A DNA stretch of 9,441 nucleotides from JAQGMV01 sp050260255 (lineage in GTDB: Bacteria > Pseudomonadota > Gammaproteobacteria > Burkholderiales > SG8-41). The position numbers and the translations under genes were made by a program. Under the pieces are notes generated by a model. It worked only from the letters and a program-made list of their open reading frames with translations, ran no database searches and was not told the origin of the DNA. The stretch spans positions 1 through 9,441 of the forward strand of contig JBLNBW010000080.1 of assembly GCA_050260255.1 (NCBI GenBank), written 5' to 3'. This document shows positions 5,820-9,441 of this stretch, piece after piece. Positions within the stretch are counted from its first letter, which is position 1. Each line of letters begins with the position of its first letter.

Positions 5820-6869
5820 ATGCGCATAGTCCGTACTGGTCTGCTGTTTCCGCTGTTGTTGTCCGCCGCCTGCACCACTGTCGCTCCGGTCGTCGATACC
5901 CACGTGCCGTCGAGACCGGATACCGTGGTGTGGGGCCACCTGCCGAAGGATAGGGCGCCGATCGCGCGCGTGCGGTCGGGGCAGACGGTGAGCATAGACA
6001 CCGTGTCCCATCAAGGCATCAACAACAATATGGACCCGATAAAGTTCTTCGGCATGGGCGGGATTGCGCCCAACGAGGTCCTGCCTGATGCATTGGAGGT
6101 GTACCACAAAGTGCCGCACCCCAAAGGCACCGGTGCGCACGTCCTGACCGGTCCGATCTACGTCGAAGGGGCAGAGCCTGGCGACATGCTGGAAGTGCGG
6201 ATCGTCGACTTTCGCTTTCGCGTGCCGTATGGGGTCAACAACAGCGGCAAGGGCTCCGGCGTCGTTCCCGACCTTCATTCTTCTCCGTATCCGAAGATCA
6301 TCCGCTTCGACATGCAGCGTCGTGTCGCACTCTTCGCCCCCGGCATAGAAGTGCCGCTCGCGCCGTTCATGGGCATCATGGCCGTGCAGCCGCCCGAACG
6401 GCTGGCGAACACGCGTCCGCCGGGGATCTACGGCGGCAACATGGATTTCAACCGCCTCACCGTCGGCTCGTCGCTCTACCTGCCCGTGTATCACACCGGT
6501 GCGCTGTTCTACACCGGCGACTCGCACGCCGTGCAGGGAGACGGGGAAGTCAACGGTACTGCAATCGAGGCCTCGCTCACGCCGGTGGTGCAGTTCATCG
6601 TTCATAAAGGAGCGGGCCGCAAGATGAGGTGGCCGCGCGCGGAAGATGCCGAGAACTATTACGTCATGGGGATGGACCGCGATCTCAACGTGGCAATGAA
6701 AGAGGCGGTGCAGGAAACGATACGGTGGCTGGGAGAGCACCGTGGGCTCTCGCCGGCGGACGCCTATTCACTCGCGAGCATCGCAGTCAACTACACCGTC
6801 GCCGAAGCGGTGGACGATGTACTGATGATCTACGGTGCGATACCGAAGAAACTGTTCAGAAGCCCGTGA
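5820..6869 (+). CDS. Acetamidase/formamidase-family protein, predicted lipoprotein
   Basis: A 349-residue member of the acetamidase/formamidase family, metal-dependent enzymes that hydrolyse short aliphatic amides to acid and ammonia. Family blocks are clear: VSIDTVSHQGINNN (57-70), GPIYVEGAEPGDMLEVRIVD (111-130), IEVPLAPFMGIMAVQPPE (176-193), GGNMDFNRLTVGSSLYLPVY (205-224), GALFYTGDSHAVQGDGEVNG (227-246) with its GD-x-HA-x-QGDGE core, and a C-terminal LASIAVNYTVAEAVD (318-332). Family members are normally cytoplasmic. Here the N-terminus MRIVRTGLLFPLLLSAAC looks like a lipoprotein signal with Cys18 as the lipidated residue; Ser rather than Leu sits at -3, which is tolerated but not ideal. 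It would therefore act in the periplasm. The ATG at 5820 is chosen over an earlier in-frame one at 5712 because GGGAGGAGGG (5806-5815) precedes it and the signal sequence begins there. It lies 144 bp after Bug protein 1, in the same direction. Confidence 0.88.
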   Translation: MRIVRTGLLFPLLLSAACTTVAPVVDTHVPSRPDTVVWGHLPKDRAPIARVRSGQTVSIDTVSHQGINNNMDPIKFFGMGGIAPNEVLPDALEVYHKVPHPKGTGAHVLTGPIYVEGAEPGDMLEVRIVDFRFRVPYGVNNSGKGSGVVPDLHSSPYPKIIRFDMQRRVALFAPGIEVPLAPFMGIMAVQPPERLANTRPPGIYGGNMDFNRLTVGSSLYLPVYHTGALFYTGDSHAVQGDGEVNGTAIEASLTPVVQFIVHKGAGRKMRWPRAEDAENYYVMGMDRDLNVAMKEAVQETIRWLGEHRGLSPADAYSLASIAVNYTVAEAVDDVLMIYGAIPKKLFRSP

Positions 6870-6918
6870 TATTGCTGCGCGGGCGTGTGCTTTGGGATGT
6901 CGTTTCTTGCATGAGGGC

Positions 6919-6938
6919 GCGGCGCCGGTCGGCGCCGC
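6919..6938. terminator. Strong hairpin between convergent amidase and TauE genes
   Basis: GCGGCGCC (6919-6926) and GGCGCCGC (6931-6938) form a perfect 8-bp, all-GC stem with a GGTC loop, within the 131-bp gap between convergent genes. A second weaker stem, GCGGC (6946-6950) with GCCGC (6956-6960), follows. No T-tract is present, so it may act as a bidirectional end or in RNA protection. Confidence 0.45.
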
Positions 6939-7000
6939 CTTCCACGCGGCGCAGAGCCGCAATCCGTAAGGGCTCCGAGTCTCTTCGCCGATAGGGCGTG

Positions 7001-7744
7001 CTAGAGCATACCGAGCGCGTTGAGTATCACCAGCGCAGCGACGGGTATGCAGACGAGCCCGACCACTCGCCGCAACAGCGTGTGATTCACGGCGTGTGCG
7101 AGCCTGGATCCGAGGAACACGCCGGCGATTTCCACAACGGTGACCGGTGCTGCGAGCGCGAAGTCGATCGAGCCGAAGCGCAGATTGCCTATGGTGCCCG
7201 AAACGGCGGCGACGACCTGTATGACCTGGCTCGCGCCTATCGACATCAGCGCCGGGAAGCCGAACAGCATCATCAATGGCACCGAAAGCGCCGGACCGCC
7301 CACACCGGTAAGGCCGGATCCGAATCCGGCGAAGGAGCCTATACCGGCGAGCAGGGCGGTGTGCCCGCGCGAGCGTCGCTCGTGCTTGTTGCTGACGTGC
7401 CGCGAGGCCAGCGTGTACAGGCCGGCAAAGATGATGAGTACGGCGAGCAGCAACGTGAGGGTTCGAGGCCCGACGAGAGAGTTGGCCCAGGCGCCGGCAA
7501 ATGCGAAGACGAGCGCTCCCGCGCACACCGGTGTTGCGACTCGCCAATCAATGGTGCCTTTGCGCTGGAAGAGCACCGTGCCGGTGATGCCGGTGAAGAT
7601 GAACGTGAACAGCGCCGTAGCCATAGCCTGACGCACGTCGAGGTGCGCGAACGCCGTCAGCGCAGGAATCAGCAGTATGCCGCCGACGCCGACTGCTCCG
7701 ACGAGCGTGCCCACGGCGAGGGCGACCGACAACAGAGCAACCAA
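7001..7744 (-). CDS. TauE/SafE-family membrane permease
   Basis: A 247-residue inner-membrane protein of the TauE/SafE (DUF81) family, the usual length, with about eight hydrophobic segments. The internal duplication of the family shows in two matching blocks: LVGAVGVGGILLIPAL (14-29) opens the first half, and FAGFGSGLTGVGGPALSVPL (138-157) the second, each with the G-x-G-G-[GP]-x-[LI]-x-[VI]-P pattern. Related proteins export sulfite, sulfoacetate or other organosulfonates and carboxylates; the substrate here is unknown. The start is TTG at 7744, supported by AAAAAGGAG on the minus strand (7759-7751), six bases away, and the hydrophobic first helix begins directly. It is convergent with the amidase gene and divergent from Bug protein 2, 132 bp apart, so TauE and Bug 2 share a control region. 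Confidence 0.9.
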   Translation of the reverse strand: MVALLSVALAVGTLVGAVGVGGILLIPALTAFAHLDVRQAMATALFTFIFTGITGTVLFQRKGTIDWRVATPVCAGALVFAFAGAWANSLVGPRTLTLLLAVLIIFAGLYTLASRHVSNKHERRSRGHTALLAGIGSFAGFGSGLTGVGGPALSVPLMMLFGFPALMSIGASQVIQVVAAVSGTIGNLRFGSIDFALAAPVTVVEIAGVFLGSRLAHAVNHTLLRRVVGLVCIPVAALVILNALGML

Positions 7745-7766
7745 TCGCTACTCCTTTTTGGGCCGC

Positions 7767-7775
7767 ATGATAACA
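7767..7775 (-). promoter_or_regulatory. Extended -10 promoter for the TauE/SafE gene
   Basis: The minus strand reads TGTTATCAT (7775 down to 7767): an extended TG motif, one base, then TATCAT, 5 of 6 matches to TATAAT. Transcription from about 7760 would give a leader of roughly 16 bases starting at the ribosome binding site. There is no good -35 hexamer, which is common with extended -10 promoters. Confidence 0.45.
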
Positions 7776-7876
7776 GTCGCCATAGGGCGAGAAGGTACAT
7801 GACATCCGGAAGAGTGGACCGTATTTCGCCAGGGTGGCAAACTGCCTCACCACGCACTTCGCGTCCGGGAGGAAAA

Positions 7877-8851
7877 ATGCGTCCCTTCAGATTCGCAGCT
7901 GCTGCTCTATCTGCGCTGACCGTTTTCGGGGCCGTGCATGCGCAGCAGTATCCGAGCAAACCTATCCGCATCGTCGTGCCGTTCGCGGCCGGCGGCCCCT
8001 CCGATATCACTTCGCGCAACATCGCGCCGAAAATGACCGAGCTGCTCGGCGCTTCCATCGTGGTCGACAATCGCGGCGGCGCGAACGGATTCATCGGCGC
8101 CGAAATCGTCGCCAAGAGCCCGCCCGACGGATACACGCTGCTCTCGGCGACGGCGAGCATCACGTCCATCAACATGGTGGTCTATCAGAAGCGGCCGTAC
8201 GAGACATTGCGCGATTTCCAGCCGCTGACGACCATCATGGCGACGGACACGATACTCGTCACGCATCCCTCGGTGCCGGCGCGCACCGTGAAGGAGCTGG
8301 TCGCGCTCGCCAAGAGCCGGCAGGGACAGAATCTCGCCTTCGGCTCCGCCGGCACGGGCGGCATACTGCATCTCGCGCTGGAGCTCTTGAACACTCAGGC
8401 CGGCACGCATATTACGCACGTCCCGTACAAGGGCGCCGGCCCCGCGGTGATCGACGTGATCGCAGGGCAGGTGAACGGCATGTTCGTGGACCTGCCCGTC
8501 ATCTCGCCTTACATCAAATCCGGGAAGGTTCGAGCGATTGCGATTTGCAGTCCGAAGCGCTCGCAGTACTTCCCCAACGTGCCGACGACGGCCGAAGGCG
8601 GCTATCCCGGCGTGCAGCTCTCCAATCACTATTCGCTGCTGCTGCCGGCGAAGACGCCGCGCGATATCGTGACGAAGCTGCACGATACGGTCGCGAAAAC
8701 TATGGCCGTGCCGGATGTGCGCGAAAAATTCACGAGCATAGGCGCCGATCCGCTGATCATGAGCCCGGAAGAGTTCACGGACTTCATCCGCAAAGACATC
8801 GACAAGTGGGCGAAGGTGGCGAAGGCCGCGAATATCAAGATGGATGAGTAG
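7877..8851 (+). CDS. Bug-family (TctC-like) periplasmic substrate-binding protein 2
   Basis: A second Bug/TctC receptor, also 324 residues, clearly divergent from protein 1. Residues 1-22 are a signal peptide cleaved near AVHA/QQ. Hallmarks are YPSKPIRIVVPFAAGGPSDI (25-44), IVVDNRGGANGFIGAE (61-76), PPDGYTLL (82-89), AFGSAGTGGILHLALELL (154-171), HVPYKGAGPAVIDVIAGQVN (181-200) and PNVPTTAEGGYPGVQ (233-247). Its HVPYKG-x-GPA loop is the common Bug form, whereas protein 1 has HVPFRQGGDS, suggesting different ligands. The open frame extends far upstream without a stop, but the true start is the ATG at 7877: GGGAGG (7867-7872) precedes it and the signal peptide begins there. No TctAB genes are nearby. 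It is divergent from the TauE/SafE gene, so the two may respond to the same signal, which is inference. Confidence 0.93.
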   Translation: MRPFRFAAAALSALTVFGAVHAQQYPSKPIRIVVPFAAGGPSDITSRNIAPKMTELLGASIVVDNRGGANGFIGAEIVAKSPPDGYTLLSATASITSINMVVYQKRPYETLRDFQPLTTIMATDTILVTHPSVPARTVKELVALAKSRQGQNLAFGSAGTGGILHLALELLNTQAGTHITHVPYKGAGPAVIDVIAGQVNGMFVDLPVISPYIKSGKVRAIAICSPKRSQYFPNVPTTAEGGYPGVQLSNHYSLLLPAKTPRDIVTKLHDTVAKTMAVPDVREKFTSIGADPLIMSPEEFTDFIRKDIDKWAKVAKAANIKMDE

Positions 8852-9151
8852 CGCGGTGAGCCGGGAAGGATCGGCGGAACGAGGAGCAGGGACCCGCTTG
8901 CGGGATGCGACCGTGGAGCCGATCATGAGCGCGTCGTTGTGCTGTGCCGATCCACGCGCGTCTTCGGGGTCACATCCCAGAGGGAACCCTGTTCCGCCCT
9001 ACGACGCGCTGGCCCCGGTTTCCGGCGATGCGACCTGGGCGAATCGGCGCCGCCGCGACGCGATTCGTATCGATTGCCTCATGCAGTCGTGGAGCGGCGA
9101 CGCAGGGACCTCTATGGTGACGTCGCTTCGTTGGCGAGGTCGCGGCTCCGC
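8852..9151. other. Intergenic stretch without a credible gene
   Basis: About 300 bases after Bug protein 2. Open frames here have arginine- and serine-rich translations with no family resemblance, and the one starting at 8844 overlaps the previous gene with no ribosome binding site. A small hairpin, CCCG (8893-8896) and CGGG (8901-8904) around a CTTG tetraloop, may mark the end of the Bug transcript. CGAATCG (9040-9046) and CGATTCG (9061-9067) pair over 7 bp with a 14-base loop. Confidence 0.5.
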
Positions 9152-9184
9152 CGCCGGTGATGTAACCGGCGCAGCGACATCACC
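9152..9184. promoter_or_regulatory. Two overlapping, mutually exclusive hairpins upstream of the ABM gene
   Basis: Hairpin A pairs CGCCGGT (9152-9158) with ACCGGCG (9165-9171), 7 bp and a 6-base loop. Hairpin B pairs GGTGATGT (9156-9163) with ACATCACC (9177-9184), 8 bp and a 13-base loop. Both are perfect and share bases 9156-9171, so they cannot coexist. As DNA, the same symmetry could be a dimeric repressor site. Position is 55 to 90 bases before the monooxygenase start. Confidence 0.35.
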
Positions 9185-9193
9185 ATGAGCGAC

Positions 9194-9222
9194 GCGATGG
9201 CATCGCAGCGCAGCGGCATCGC
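9194..9222 (+). repeat. GGCATCGC direct repeat and GCGATG palindrome before the ABM gene
   Basis: GGCATCGC would occur at a 16-bp period, with the clear second copy at 9215-9222 and the first at 9199-9206. The first copy is also the right arm of the palindrome GCGATG-G-CATCGC (9194-9206). It ends three bases before the ribosome binding site, so it lies in the 5' leader or operator of the monooxygenase gene. Confidence 0.35.
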
Positions 9223-9239
9223 GTAAAAGGAAAACGATC

Positions 9240-9441
9240 ATGATCCACGTCATTGCAGTCATCACGGCCAAACCGGGGGCGCGCGAAAAAGTTCTGGAAG
9301 CCTTCCGCGCCAACATGCCGACCTGCCGCGCCGAGGATGGCTGCATCGAGTACGGGCCCGCGATAGACGCCGAGGGCCTAGGCAGCGTCCAGACGAGGTT
9401 CGGACCGGACACCTTCGTGGTCGTGGAGAAGTGGCGTGACG
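9240..9441 (+). CDS. ABM-domain (quinol monooxygenase-like) protein, N-terminal part
   Basis: The ATG at 9240 opens a frame that runs off the right edge after 67 codons. The translation begins MIHVIAVITAKPGAREKVLE and continues through AEDGCIEYGPAIDAEG to DTFVVVEKWRD. This is the antibiotic biosynthesis monooxygenase (ABM) fold, related to YgiN: a short dimeric alpha+beta barrel protein of about 95-100 residues, cofactor-free, oxidising quinols or phenolic compounds, or sometimes acting as a binding protein. The G-C-x-x-Y pattern and the closing F-x-x-x-E-x-W are typical. AAAAGGA (9225-9231) precedes the ATG by eight bases. The C-terminal third is missing because of the window edge, not through damage that can be seen. 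Confidence 0.85.
   Translation, partial: MIHVIAVITAKPGAREKVLEAFRANMPTCRAEDGCIEYGPAIDAEGLGSVQTRFGPDTFVVVEKWRD

Noticed and set aside
5802..6740. Minus-strand open frame of 312 codons
   Set aside because: It is antisense to the acetamidase/formamidase gene, whose motifs are unmistakable.
6998..7876. Long in-frame upstream extension of Bug protein 2
   Set aside because: The extension is antisense to the TauE/SafE gene and low in hydrophobic residues; the ATG at 7877 has a ribosome binding site and starts the signal peptide.
8844..9188. Possible small gene after Bug protein 2
   Set aside because: It overlaps the end of the previous gene, has no ribosome binding site, and its translation is Ser/Arg-rich with no known family.
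8999..9412. Minus-strand open frame over the right edge
   Set aside because: It is antisense to the ABM gene, and its translation shows no domain.
1..9441. CRISPR array, tRNA or rRNA genes, toxin-antitoxin or phage defence cassette
   Set aside because: No regularly spaced repeats, cloverleaf or rRNA-like sequence, nor any gene pair resembling a known defence system, was found on reading both strands.

Overview
The window looks like a piece of a high-GC proteobacterial chromosome, most likely a betaproteobacterium of the Burkholderiales type. The main pointer is two separate Bug-family (TctC-like) periplasmic substrate-binding proteins with no transporter membrane subunits beside them, a gene family greatly expanded in Bordetella, Cupriavidus and relatives. 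The Gram-negative envelope features agree: a beta-barrel protein ending in Phe, Sec signal peptides and a lipoprotein. This assignment is inference from gene content, not from a marker gene.

Layout. At 1-64 (minus) lies the N-terminus of an IS5-family transposase, whose insertion sequence appears to end near 117-121, about 25 bp before a TTG-started YfcE-like metallophosphoesterase (146-658). Next come a small protein with a Rho-N/SAP-like helical start (761-1084) and a signal-peptide/TPR/single-membrane-segment protein (1221-2057). The latter converges on a DUF2934 protein with a Lys/Ala-rich tail (2196-2594, minus). A 258-bp divergent gap leads to a DRG/Obg-like GTPase with a TGS domain (2853-3875), followed 60 bp later by an outer-membrane beta-barrel protein (3936-4568).

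The right half is a transport and small-molecule block. It holds Bug protein 1 (4701-5675), a predicted lipoprotein of the acetamidase/formamidase family (5820-6869), a convergent TauE/SafE permease (7001-7744, minus) and, divergent from it, Bug protein 2 (7877-8851). After a 388-bp stretch without a credible gene comes the start of an ABM-type (quinol monooxygenase-like) enzyme (9240-9441, cut by the edge).

How the genes may work together. The Bug proteins, the exported amidase-family protein and the anion exporter could all handle small amides, carboxylates or sulfonates in the periplasm, but each seems to have its own promoter or ribosome binding site and no tight operon is visible. No tRNA, rRNA, CRISPR array, phage genes or recognisable defence cassette was seen. 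I do not see a convincing new multi-gene system. The points most worth a second look are the lipoprotein amidase next to an orphan Bug protein, the apparently leaderless GTPase promoter, and two mutually exclusive perfect hairpins ahead of the ABM gene.
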